DNA of 64,000 nucleotides, taken from positions 8,132,001 to 8,196,000 of the forward strand of contig NC_062235.1 in assembly GCF_905475465.1 (NCBI RefSeq), given 5' to 3'. A program made the position numbers and the translations under genes. The notes under the pieces are model-generated. The model worked only from the letters and a program-made list of their open reading frames with translations. It ran no database searches and was not told where the DNA came from. The stretch comes from Pieris napi (lineage: Eukaryota > Arthropoda > Insecta > Lepidoptera > Pieridae). Positions 22,380 through 33,206 of this stretch are shown in pieces. Each line of letters opens with the position of its first letter. Position 1 is the first letter of the stretch.

Positions 22380-23483
22380 GACGATACAATTTTTATTAAT
22401 TTATTTATTTATTTTTCTCACAAAGACTTAAACTTGGAACATAAGCAAGTGACAGTTATATTCTTACTTCTGTTTATGGATAAAGCTAGTCTGTGTGAGA
22501 CTGATGCCTGCTAAAGGTAAGAGTACCTGTGTTACAGGTCATCAGGCCTCCACCACTTCGGATCGACAGAAGATCTTATACAATACAATACATTACAATA
22601 TATAGAGGAAACCACATGGGGTATGTCTGTATGTGTAAATTATGTGTATGTGTGTGGGTGTGTGTCTGTGTATGTTTTATATTTTATATTTTATTACTTA
22701 AGTGTTAATCTAATAAAGCTAAAACTATTATTCTAAAAATTTATTCCCTATTATTAACAAAGATTAGAATCAACTTTAAACTCAACTTTTTAATTATTGT
22801 CAGCATTTTTTCTGTTTCCTCATAGTTGAGGTCCAGTAGCCACAGTGCAACCGCCTTCTTGCACTCATGTTTTGTTAGAGGATATCAGACCAAAAAACAG
22901 GACCAAAAAACAGAAGAATTTCTGGGCAAAACTTGTGCGAAAGGGCTTTGAAGTGCACACTATGCCTTTTCTACGCTTGTTATCTTTAAGGTGTTGGTCA
23001 AAATTGATAAGTGAGTGCTTGCGTAAAATTGTGGCAAGAATGAACATTTGACGCACAGAGAGTACCTTCCAATGTCTGTATACCTCTGTGGTGGGACTGG
23101 GGACAAATGAAGGGAAGGGAGGCACTAACCTTGAGTATTGCCCTCTGAGCTCTCTCTATTTTCAGAAGGTGGGTTTTTGCTGAGCCACCCCAAGAAGAGA
23201 TGGAATAGCTCAGAATGGATTGACCTAGCGACAGGTAGACAGTTTTTATAATTGTGTTATTAGCAATGTGCCTCAAAATTTTGAATACATAAATCAGTTT
23301 TCTAATTCTACCTGCAAGTAGGTCAATATGAGCTTGGAAATTTAGATAGGAATCTAGCATGACTCCCAAGTACTTCACTGTGCCTGCGGAGTTGAGCTTA
23401 GGACACCCGCAGTGCTCCCCGGTCAGACATGAACCAGCATGTGACACAAGTGCCAGACCAGAAGGAATGTCACGCTTCGACAT
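22380..23483 (-). pseudogene. C-terminal fragment of a jockey-like LINE ORF2
   Basis: From 23483 downward the minus strand reads VKYLGVMLDSYLNFQAHI, ILRHIANNTIIKTVYLSL and ILSYSISSWGG, followed by KIERAQRAILKV. This is the classical post-RT region of jockey/CR1-type proteins. The frame breaks at about 23100, and the remainder is a decayed C-terminus and 3' tail. A (TG)n-like microsatellite lies at about 22630-22675. 5'-truncated and dead. Confidence 0.7.
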
Positions 23484-23689
23484 TGCGACGATACAATGTT
23501 TTGCGTAACAAAAATGAAGTGAACGCCTTATGCTTTTTATTTAAATAATTCGTAAAACATAGAATATTTAATAAATCCGCTAGAGTAACAGCCCTCGGCC
23601 AAACTAATATGCTGTGATTCAATCAACTTTCGACTCCATAATATTCGCCATGATTGAATAAAAACGAAATTAGTCAAAAGTGACTGACT

Positions 23690-23945
23690 TTTTTTTGTAT
23701 CGAGGAATTTATATTGTGTATTTAGTTAGAGTTAACAATTAAAGTCATATTGAGTGAATCAATATATATTATCCATTGTTTTTACTTCAAACTAATTATA
23801 AATGGGATGAGTGACTTTGGTTGTGGCCTGCCCTGCGATCCTGTAACTCACTTTTCGAGACCTTATCTACCATTAGTAAATGTCATTGCGAAATCCTCTC
23901 CTCCCTTTCGGGAATGTCACCCTTTCCTCTAATTCCTAATTTAGA
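23690..23945. repeat. End block of the duplicated segment, copy B
   Basis: Shares TCGAGGAATTTAT, GAGTGACTTTGG and GAATGTCACCCTTTCCTCTA with 6920-7170 in copy A. This is the last point at which I see the two copies line up. Confidence 0.65.
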
Positions 23946-24280
23946 CATTATCGAGGTAGGGCAGTATGAGATTGAAGCGTATTGGGCTGAGTATTTTAGA
24001 GCATATACATATTATTTCAGAAGTATTGCCTTTGCGGAAAACTCTTCCTCGTTTAAGAAATCTGACCTTCCGACATCCGACACAATCGCCGCCTGCGGCC
24101 TGACACTAGTTGATATCTATAGCTTATCAATATGTTTGTAGTTTATTTCAAAAATGTGAGCCATGGTAAAATTAAGGTAGGTAATATATTAATAAAAGGG
24201 AATAGCTATTAGCGTGACTGATAAAATAAAAATAAGCAAAAAACAAAATTAAGATGTATCTTCAAGTTATTCAATTATAC

Positions 24281-24579
24281 CTAGTAAGGAACGTGGAACC
24301 ACTTATAAACAGGTTCCTTGGTGTCATCTAGCGTGTATTTAAGATATTTGTAATATAAAGTTGTAAACAAATTCTATAAATTTAAATATTTTAGTACACT
24401 ATTTATCTCATCTTGTAGTTGAATCATGAATGTTTAACAAGGAGGCTTCAATTACATATACATACCCGGTTTGAATTTTCGTACAGCCTACGATAGGATG
24501 ATCTTATTTGTAGCATTCAGTTCCTAAATAATTAAAATATATTTCGCCGACGCGTTCCTTAACACAGTGGCAGTCTAAA
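24281..24579 (-). pseudogene. Phospholipase A2 relic, copy D (last two exons)
   Basis: The minus strand from 24579 reads LDCHC, then a deletion of over 30 bases relative to copy C, then IYFNYLGTECYK, an in-frame stop, and DHPIVGC. The last exon reads TKEPVYKWFHVPY and ends at 24281. The surrounding DNA (24220-24830) matches that around copy C (17740-18345), so this is a second duplication of that piece. Upstream exons are gone and a LINE sits where they should be. Clearly non-functional. Confidence 0.8.
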
Positions 24580-24823
24580 CTGAAAATTTATTTACAAACT
24601 AAATGAAATAGCTATTTCGAATACAAAGTATCTAGCTACCTAGTTTATGTCGTCATTCAGGGATTTAGTGTTGAGATAGCGCGTATATAAATTCTAGTGT
24701 AAACGTTTCATTTATTATATAAGTGTAGATGAAGGATGTGCGCTTCCTTCGACTTAAAAGGAGGATTCTCGACCAGCCTAACCACTGACTTGCCGGCCTG
24801 ACGACCCCTGTGGCTAATGCTGA

Positions 24824-27800
24824 ACTATATGAATTGACTTGACTTAATGTCCTATAACCCCTAGTTGGGGCAGAGGGCGTCCACAGTGAGTCTCCATCGC
24901 GTTCTGTCTTGAGCCTCGTATTTTACCTCACTCCAAGTCTTTCCGGCTCTCTTTGCCTCGTCTGCGACTGTACGGCGCCAGGTTTGCTTGGGACGGCCAC
25001 GTTTCCGCTTTCCTTGCGGGTTCCAATCAAGCGCCTGCTTGGGAATATGATTGGGATCCCTTCGGAGTGTATGGCCTATCCAATTCCACTTGCGTCGTTT
25101 GATCTGCTGGCTGATCGGGGTTTCTCGGCAGCGCTCCCAAAGTTGCTCGTTAGAGATTTTTTCAGGCCAGTAGATGCCCAGAATACGGCGAAGACAGCGG
25201 TTGACGAAGACTTGGAGTCGGTGCGAGATGTCTTTGGTGACCTTCCACGTTTCACACCCATAGAGCAGCACAGACTTGACGTTGGATCCGAATATTTTAA
25301 ACTTGATTCGACGCGTCAACATCCGTGACTGCCATACAGGCCGAAGTTGTGCAAAGGTTGCTCGGGCCTTGGCAATGCGTGAAGTGATGTCCTCTTCTGT
25401 ACCTCCAGTTTCAGACACGACGCTTCCGAGGTAAACAAACTTTTGAACGCTTTCTACGTCCTCTACACCCATCCGCAATGGGGTGCGGTTCTCAACTCCA
25501 ACACGCATTTCTTTCGTTTTCCGGGTGTTGATTTTGAGTCCCGCAATTCCCGCCTCGCGTTCCAGGTCGTCCAACTTAGATTGCATGTCGCGGTGCGTGT
25601 GACTTAACAGACATAGGTCATCGGCATAATCCAAATCTTCCAAGATGTTGGTTAATCCCCACTCTATTCCGCGGCGCTTGTTCTGATGTGTGCGATGCAT
25701 AATCCCGTCGAGAACAACCAGGAAAAGTAGTGGCGAGAGTAAGCAGCCTTGACGGACGCCCGCATGCACTTGAATATCGTCTGAAACGAGGCCGTCGTGA
25801 GTCACTCTACAAGAATAGTTCCGATAGCTGGCCTTTATTAGGTTAATTATCTTTGGCGGGACACCAATGTTAGAGAGTCGCGACCATATGCTGCTCCATC
25901 TCAGCGTATCGAAAGCTTTTTCGAAATCAACAAAGGTAAGATAAATCTCCCTCTGCCATTCTGATGCCTGTTCGAGAATGATACGAAGAGTATTAATTTG
26001 GTCAGTACACGAGCGATTAGGCCGGAAGCCAGCTTGTTCTATGCGAAGGAGAGGCTCGACGGCTCCAGACAACCTGTCCAAGATAATTCTGCAGAAAACC
26101 TTGGAAGGGGCAGAGAGCAAGGTGATACCTCTCCAATTGCTGCATTGGCTTAGATCACCTTTTTTGGGCACAGTTATAAGAAGGCCCCTGTTCCAGTCCT
26201 CCGGAAGCTTCTCGCTGGTCCAGATTTTGCCAATCAAAGGTGTTAGCGTGTCGACTGTGGTAGCCAAGTCCGCTTTTAACATTTCTGCAGCTATTAAGTC
26301 GAGACCTGGTGCTTTACCAGTCTTAAGACCCATGACCGCTCTCGCTACCTCATCACGTGTGGGTGGTTCGACGTCGATGTCAAGTAGCCTGGGTGGTGGA
26401 GAAGTATATTGCGGGGCATCTGACGTAGACAAAGCTGTGGGCCGAAAGGTTTCCTCAAAGTGCTCACGCCAGCGTCGTAGTTGCCCTTCTGAAGTTACGA
26501 TAAGCTGACCATCTTTTGATTTTAGAGGCTTCTTACGCTGACTTCTCTTCCCTGCCAAGATATTAGTAGCTTTATAAAGTTCTCTCATGTTGCCGGTGTT
26601 AGCGGCAGTTTGAGCGTGGTCAGCAATACCGTCAACCCACAACCTTCTGTCATTACGCGAGCTGCGATAGATTTTCTTACGAATCTGTCGATACTGCTGC
26701 CTGAGGTCGGCTTGTAGTAGCTCGTCGTTGGTTCCTAGCAGTTTTAGGTGGAGTTCCCTACGGTCGTTTATCAACTGCCAAGTGGTTTGTGACATCCAAT
26801 CCTCGCGCGGGTGCTTAGTGTGACCTAAGACGAATGAGCTGGTCTCTGTGTAGGCCACTTTGATGCGTTTCCACTCTTCGTCTATTGAGTCATCGTCAGC
26901 ATGCAGTCCTGTGAAGCGGTTACGAAGTTCAAGCCTGAACTTATTCATAGTTTCAGGGTCTCGCAGTTTAGTGACGTCAAACCTTCTTCCAGCCCTACCA
27001 GGAACACCGGCTGGTCGCGCAACCGCAACCTTAAGTCGCATTTCGGCAACAACCAGATGGTGGTCGCTGTCAATATCAGCGCCTCTTCGGTTTCGGACAT
27101 CAAGGAGCGACGAGCGCCAGTTCGAACTGATAGCAAGGTGGTCAATTTGGTTTTTCGTTAAGCCATCAGGGGAGTTCCATGTGTACTTATGTACATCTCT
27201 ATGAATGAAAAGTGTCCCACCGATGGTCAGGTCATGGTGTTGGCAAAACTCTATAAACCGTTCACCATTCTCGTTTCGCGCACCAAGTCCGTGTTTTCCC
27301 ATGTTACGCTCACAGTTGCTGTTTTCGCTTCCAACCTTTGCGTTAAGATCCCCCATGACGATCACAATGTCTTGTTTCTTAATACCTTTAAGTGTGGCAT
27401 TTAGAGTGTTATAAAAGTCATCCTTGGTGTCTTCCGCAGACGTGTTGGTGGGAGCGTAACACTGCACAATGGAGATCTTCCGGGCTCTTGAGTTGAAACG
27501 GGCCCAAATGATTCGGTCTGAGATCGGTTTCCAGTCCAAAAGGCTTTTCTTTGCGGAGTTAGAGAGGAGGAAAGCGACACCATATTCAAGGTCGTCATCC
27601 TCATTTTCCTTCCCGGAGTATAGAAGAGTTAGGCCTTTGGACGTTCTCAGTTCGCCAAAACCATTTCTACGCACTTCGCTTAAGCCCAGTATTTGCAGAT
27701 TGTATCTAAGCATTTCTGCTTCTGCTTGTGCTAGTCGAGTGTCGTTGCTAAGCGTTTTTACATTCCAAAAAGCAATTCGTGTCCGTGATTTAATGCCAAA

Positions 27801-28181
27801 GGTCGTCGGTAAAAGATCGGTCCGGTTTCTCACTGTTTCGGTTTCTTGAATCATTGATGGTTTTTCAGGCAAGCAGGAGATTAGCCCACTGTGCCCTAGT
27901 CTGATAGTGGGGCTGCCACTTTAGAGCTTCCAGACAAGCTCGGTTTTATGCGGGTTACCTCCCTAGTGAGTAGATTCTGTTTTAAGGCGCAGAATATTCG
28001 CCTTTTGCCCTGCATCCTCAGCTCAACTGCAGCTCTAGGTAGTGGGCACGCGAAAGCGTGGCTGCAGTAGGTCCCAGGGTGGACGACTAGGACGTGGATG
28101 ACTCGGACTGGCCGGGGTTCTGCTTAAACTAGTGTTCCACTACAAAACACAGCAGCTGGTTTTATTTGGCTTTTTCTAGGC
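24824..28181 (-). mobile_element. Nearly full-length RTE-like LINE
   Basis: Holds one long minus-strand ORF with about 300 bases of GC-richer 5' leader and a short 3' tail with TCAAGTCAAT. The octamer AATGCTGA lies at both edges (24816-24823 and 28182-28189), a possible target-site duplication. The match is short and could be chance. GC content is clearly higher than in the surrounding host DNA. It replaces the 5' exons of the PLA2 copy D relic. Confidence 0.75.
24861..27872 (-). CDS. LINE ORF2: APE-type endonuclease and reverse transcriptase, 1003 aa
   Basis: The endonuclease domain (about 30-270) shows RIAFWNVKTLSND, GLSEVRRNG, CYAPTNTS, VMGDLNAKVG, NQIDHLAIS and SDHHLVVAEM. The reverse transcriptase (about 520-800) shows WNRGLLITVPKKGDLSQCSN, AGFRPNRSCTDQI, VDFEKAFDTL, GVRQGCLLSP and the catalytic LDYADDLCLL. 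The C-terminus has KRRKWNWIGHTLRRD and GKRKRGRPKQTWRR, typical of the RTE clade. One uninterrupted frame, so possibly competent. RTE elements often have no or only a tiny ORF1, which fits the lack of another frame upstream. Confidence 0.9.
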   Translation of the reverse strand: MPEKPSMIQETETVRNRTDLLPTTFGIKSRTRIAFWNVKTLSNDTRLAQAEAEMLRYNLQILGLSEVRRNGFGELRTSKGLTLLYSGKENEDDDLEYGVAFLLSNSAKKSLLDWKPISDRIIWARFNSRARKISIVQCYAPTNTSAEDTKDDFYNTLNATLKGIKKQDIVIVMGDLNAKVGSENSNCERNMGKHGLGARNENGERFIEFCQHHDLTIGGTLFIHRDVHKYTWNSPDGLTKNQIDHLAISSNWRSSLLDVRNRRGADIDSDHHLVVAEMRLKVAVARPAGVPGRAGRRFDVTKLRDPETMNKFRLELRNRFTGLHADDDSIDEEWKRIKVAYTETSSFVLGHTKHPREDWMSQTTWQLINDRRELHLKLLGTNDELLQADLRQQYRQIRKKIYRSSRNDRRLWVDGIADHAQTAANTGNMRELYKATNILAGKRSQRKKPLKSKDGQLIVTSEGQLRRWREHFEETFRPTALSTSDAPQYTSPPPRLLDIDVEPPTRDEVARAVMGLKTGKAPGLDLIAAEMLKADLATTVDTLTPLIGKIWTSEKLPEDWNRGLLITVPKKGDLSQCSNWRGITLLSAPSKVFCRIILDRLSGAVEPLLRIEQAGFRPNRSCTDQINTLRIILEQASEWQREIYLTFVDFEKAFDTLRWSSIWSRLSNIGVPPKIINLIKASYRNYSCRVTHDGLVSDDIQVHAGVRQGCLLSPLLFLVVLDGIMHRTHQNKRRGIEWGLTNILEDLDYADDLCLLSHTHRDMQSKLDDLEREAGIAGLKINTRKTKEMRVGVENRTPLRMGVEDVESVQKFVYLGSVVSETGGTEEDITSRIAKARATFAQLRPVWQSRMLTRRIKFKIFGSNVKSVLLYGCETWKVTKDISHRLQVFVNRCLRRILGIYWPEKISNEQLWERCRETPISQQIKRRKWNWIGHTLRRDPNHIPKQALDWNPQGKRKRGRPKQTWRRTVADEAKRAGKTWSEVKYEAQDRTRWRLTVDALCPN

Positions 28182-28182
28182 A

Positions 28183-28521
28183 ATGCTGACCTCACTCCAT
28201 CAGCGATTCCCACCAACACCATCCCCAACTTCCCACCCCAACTATATGAATACTATCCTTATATTAGGACATGTTTGTACACCTTATCATTTAGCAAGGC
28301 TTCGTATTGTTGATAGTAATATTTGTGAGTGTGGAGAAGATATTGGTGACCTCGATCATATTTTCTTTTCTTGTTCCCAATATGACCGCACCTCCTTTCT
28401 GAATTCCTTACAATCACTTCATGTTCCGTTTCCGACTAAAATCTCCTGTCTTTTGCTTTATTCTTTATTGTATTATAATGTGTTAGCTTCTTTCATAATC
28501 TACAATAATATTAAGATGTAA
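28183..28521 (+). pseudogene. C-terminal fragment of a jockey-like LINE ORF2
   Basis: A 112-residue open stretch contains ICECGEDIGDLDHIFFSC, the C-C-H-C zinc-binding-like motif found at the end of many jockey-group proteins. It then ends normally. Everything upstream of it is replaced by the RTE LINE on the other strand. Confidence 0.7.
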
Positions 28522-28559
28522 TGTTATGTACATAATATTTTGTTTTTAACTAGCTTAGC

Positions 28560-29690
28560 CGATACAAACGGGCAGCTACTTTTTAGTATTGAGGCCAAGA
28601 AGGATAGATGGTTGGAATACATTTAAAAAATGTTTGAAGACCCAACAAGACAACTCGCAATGTCCTTAACTGGTAATGATACTGGCCCACCCATAATAAA
28701 AGCAGAAATTTTATATGCGTTAAAATCGGCTAAATTGGGCAGAACCCCAGGTCCAGATAACATCCCAGTAGAGGTCGTAAAACTCTTGGAAGCCCGGAGA
28801 ACATAAACTTACTGAAACAATTATTCAATCACATTTATGACATAGGCGACCTTCCAACCGAATGGCTAAAATCTACGTTTATTACCCTCCCGAAAAAGAA
28901 AAACGCTCGAAAATGCGACGAATATCGTGCAATTAGTCTTATGGGCCACGTGCTAAAGTTATTTTTGACTGGTCTGACTATTAATGCAGTAAAGACGAAG
29001 GTGATGGTCATTTCTCGAAACGACACTTTGGGTCCTAATTTATCCGTAGCTGTAGTAATGTTGGAACGGGTGCGGCAATAGGTACAAGTATTTGGGAACT
29101 TGGGTTACAAACGAGTGGAACCCTGATCAGGAAATTAGGTCTGGAATCGAAATTGCCCGAGGATCTTTCAACAAAATGAAGAAAGTTTTGTGCTGCCGTC
29201 ACTTGACCATTAAACTCCGAGTCCAACTTCTCCTTTGTTACATATGGCCAATTGTTATGTACGGCGTACGGCTGTGAAGCTTGGACAATTAAGGAAGATA
29301 CCCGCCAGCGTTTAGAAGCATTTGAGATGTGGTGCTATCGTCGCATGCTTCGAATAAGCTAGATCCAGAAGGTCTCTAACGAGAAGGTACTGAAACGAGG
29401 TGGAATGTGGAATGTGAAAAACTTTTGCAGAACATTAAACAACGGAAAGTTGCGTACCTGGGCCACGTGTTGCGCCATGACCGTTACCACCTCCTTCAAT
29501 TAATTATAATGGGTAAAATCTAGGGTAAACGGCGTGTTGGTAGGAGGAAGAAATCATGTCTTCGCAACGTTCGAGAATGGACGGGTATTGCAACTGCGGA
29601 AGAGTTGCTGCATCTGATACAGGAGAAGACACGCTTCAAGATTCGGCCAACCTCCAGTAATGGAGAGGCACTAAAAGAAGAGAAGAAGAA
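28560..29690 (+). pseudogene. Decayed RTE-like LINE remnant
   Basis: Broken plus-strand frames contain IKEDTRQRLEAFEMWCYRRM, KRKVAYLGHVLRHDRY-type and GKRRVGRRKKSCLRN-like motifs, and REWTGIATAEELLHLIQE. These are the order and motifs of the C-terminal third of an RTE-like ORF2. A fragment of the RT region lies at 28680-29030. Many stops and deletions; dead. The tail resembles the fragment inside PLA2 copy C. Confidence 0.7.
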
Positions 29691-29979
29691 GCTTATCCCT
29701 GTATTTCCTACTTGAAACTTAGGTTAGGTTAGGTTAAAACTATTGCCACAATATAAAAAAATCTAATAATTAAAAAGCCATCAGCAAATGTCACCACTCA
29801 ACAATTGTCAATTGCTTGATTGTTTACACATGTCGCTGTCAAGTTATCGCAGAATTTTCATTTATTGTTTATTATTAAATCTTTAATGCTTAACTACATA
29901 AGCAATAATTTATTATGATATTATAATTAACGTAATACATTTGCAGTTGAAATTGAAAACTTAAATATTGCTATTCAAA

Positions 29980-32973
29980 ATGGAGAATCTGAAAAATATA
30001 TGGAAGCCAGAGTGTATGTGTATATACAATTATTATGAATTGTGAAAGTACTTTTTTATTTTTTGTTATTGTGTATATTTTCAGTATATCGTATTCAAAT
30101 AGAAGCTCCACAGCCAAAGCGTATCATTTGTGAGAAATACCCTGACCGGCCAGAGTTTTATGGTAAGGAATATCATGGTATCATGGGACACAAGGAAGCT
30201 ACAGCTATTTTACAAGACGAGCCCAATGGTACTTTCCTTATAAGAAAAGGCAATGAATTTAATGATTTTTATACACTCACTTGGAGGTAACATCACTCAA
30301 CAGGAGCTTCTACTAATCTATGAAAGTACATTAACAAAATTACTATTAATATGTGCTAAATTGATTTGCAGATTTAATGATAAAATACATCATTATAAGT
30401 TATACTATGATGGAAGCCACTATATTAGAGATAAACGATATGACACAATCTATGATTTAGTTGCTGATGGGCTTATTACATGTCACATGGAATTGAAAGC
30501 TCATCATATTCTTGAAATGATAAATTCAAATGCTAATTATACTGAAAGTCCTTATGTCACATTAAACAGAAAAAAATTAAAAACATTATCTCAAATGCAT
30601 CAGTAAGTACAAACAACATTATAAATGCTAATTTTGTAGATATATTATTACATTTTAAACTGCTAAACTGACTTTAAGTGTATAGTAGCACTATGTGCAG
30701 AATAATTGACCCTTCATATAATAAGTATAGTAAAAGTTATCACTGATCATGTTATTAATTTCATATTATATGTTACAAATTAAACATTGTTTCATATTTT
30801 ACCATAGTTATTAATTGTTTATTTGACCAACTAACCTATTACAACAGGGCATCAAACAAATCTAGCCCCATAATACAAAGAGCTGAAAAATTAACTACAG
30901 AGCTAATTATCAAGCCACTGTTCAACCTGACACCAACATTAGAGGATCCACCACCATTATATAAATATTCCAAGTCACATAGTTTTAAAGTACATACCTT
31001 CAAAGGGCTTAATTGGTGTGAATTTTGTGCAAATTTTTTGTGGGGCTTTACTGCCCAGGGTGTAAAATGTGAAGGTAAAGTGTGATTTCACTAAAGACTG
31101 AGTTTTCTTTTTATAATAAAAGGCATGTTTGACCTGAGCCAAAATCAATTAAAAAAAATTGGTTAGTGAAGTCCTTTTTAAAAGGAAAAGCATTCTATGG
31201 ATTTGTTTCACTTTCAGATTGTGGCTTTATAGCACATTCAAAATGTTCAGAAAGAGTTCCAAGCCACTGTGTTCCAGATTTAAAGAAACTCAGAGGTGTA
31301 TTTGGAATAGATTTGACAACATTACTTAATGCTCATTCAAGCACTTTACCATTTGTTGTAAAGAAATGTGTTAATGAGATTGAAAGTAGGGGAATAGATT
31401 CAGAGGGTATTTATCGAGTATCAGGCTTTGCAGATGAGATTGAAGCACTGAAATTAGCGTTTGATAAAGGTAGGTTTTATTTTTTATAAATTTATAAGTA
31501 TAATTTGTCTTTGCATAAGCATGGGATTATTATAACAAATTAATTAAATGTTATGTATGTATGTATTCTTTAACTAAAAATAACACTCGGATTAATTGCA
31601 TCAAAAGTTTATAGCATAAAATTTATAAAATTTTTACAAATGTTTGAAAAAATATTGTAATATAATGATATATTCATTAGATGGTGAGGCAGCGGATTTA
31701 AGTGTATACAGTAATATAAATGTGGTCGCTGGAACACTCAAATTGTACTTAAGACTTTTACCAGTTCCTCTCATCACTTATGAAGTCCATCCAAAACTTA
31801 TTACAGCAATTCGTAAGTATATATATAATTATAAAACTATAGTCTTTCTTCTTTGCAACCAGTGTTTTCATTGCTATTGGACTATGCAAAACATAGAACA
31901 CATAACGTATAAAAACACTATACATGCATGTGCATCAATCACAGGTGTGCACAATATTTAAAGGGAAACATTAAAATGATAAAAGAGAAAAGAAATTATA
32001 CAATAAAAATAAACTAGATTAAGAATTACAAATATGCAATTATTTAATATGTTTCCACTTTGCAATTGTTATTATTGGTGACGGAACAACAATAGCTGCA
32101 GCATCTTACATGACAACATGACATTCATAAAATGGATCAGCCTCGTATGTACTCAAAGCGACATTTACTGCAGATAGAGATCTGTTTAGAGGAGCATTAC
32201 AATTAATGTTGGTCCTCACTACCCAAACGTAAAAAAGGACTGATGTGTTTCTTGTTTCTCTCTTCAAGAGAAAAAGATAATTCACGTGATTTAAAACATT
32301 TGGTAAATCTACCAATTTAATTGCCTAATTTTTTAATGTATATGCCTGTTGTAGCTTTGCTTTCGTTTTCATGCCCAATATTTGAAGTTTATCTTCTATA
32401 ATTAATGTAAAAAATTAATTAATAATCCCTTGGTATGAAATAATTTCTATTACTTTTAGAAATGAAGAAAACACCGACTGTTCAAGTATCAGCGTTACGA
32501 GAGTGTCTGGATTCTTTGCCATCTGCACATTTTAACTGCTTGCAGTACATGGTCCAGCATTTACATAGGTGAGTGAAAACCCAAGAGAATTAGATTGGAA
32601 ATTAAAAGTAATCTGTGATATATAAAGGATTTGCATATAGATTACATTTTGTTTTTTATTTTTTTATATGTTATTCAGAAATTCAGATATTTTTAATGAA
32701 ATATTACTATCGTCTAAGCACAATGCAATTCAATCAAATAAGCTCCACTTAGCCATTTATGTTTTATCATTATGAAAAGTAATATAAAAATAATAATATT
32801 ACAGAGTATCTCAACATGCAGAAGTAAATAAGATGTCTGCACACAACCTTAGCACAGTATTTGCTCCAACATTAGTTGCTACACCCCCTGGAATCACTGA
32901 CTTGTCTTTTGAAATTCGAGCACTTCAAGCCCTTATTGAATATTGCCCACAAATATATTATAATAATAAATAG
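29980..32973 (+). CDS. RhoGAP5A: Chimaerin: SH2-C1-RhoGAP Rac GTPase-activating protein, complete
   Basis: Eight exons: 29980-30013, 30085-30286, 30372-30602, 30848-31074, 31218-31469, 31681-31812, 32460-32568 and 32805-32973. They give 451 residues, close to the 459 of vertebrate alpha2-chimaerin. The start ATG follows an in-frame stop, and the first residues MENLKNIWKPE match the chimaerin N-terminus. Domains: SH2 about 38-130 (YHGIM, GTFLIRKG with the phosphotyrosine Arg), C1 diacylglycerol-binding about 200-249 (HSFKVHTFKGLNWCEFC to HSKC...HC), and RhoGAP about 262-445 with the arginine finger in GIYRVSG (about Arg302). The product turns off Rac at membranes in response to diacylglycerol and tyrosine-kinase signals, for example in axon guidance. 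All phases agree. Assignment is firm; the symbol is the Drosophila name. Confidence 0.95.
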
Positions 32974-33206
32974 TCTCAATAATTGTTATCATCTTTGATA
33001 CCAAATAAATTATATTGTTTATTTTACATTGTAGTTAGATCTTAAAGTTGTCAAAGTATTTTGACTTAGTATCCACTTAAATTTTTATTAATTTGTAAGA
33101 ATTTCAGGATTATTTTACAATTTACTATTAATAAAATATATCACTTCTATATAAGCATCTCAATAATAGAAAATAAAACCATGTATTCATATGGAAGTTT
33201 TTATTG

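Noticed and set aside
24816..28189. AATGCTGA at both edges of the RTE LINE as a proven target duplication
   Set aside because: Kept only as a possibility. Eight bases could match by chance and the right flank is itself a LINE fragment, so no empty site is available for comparison.
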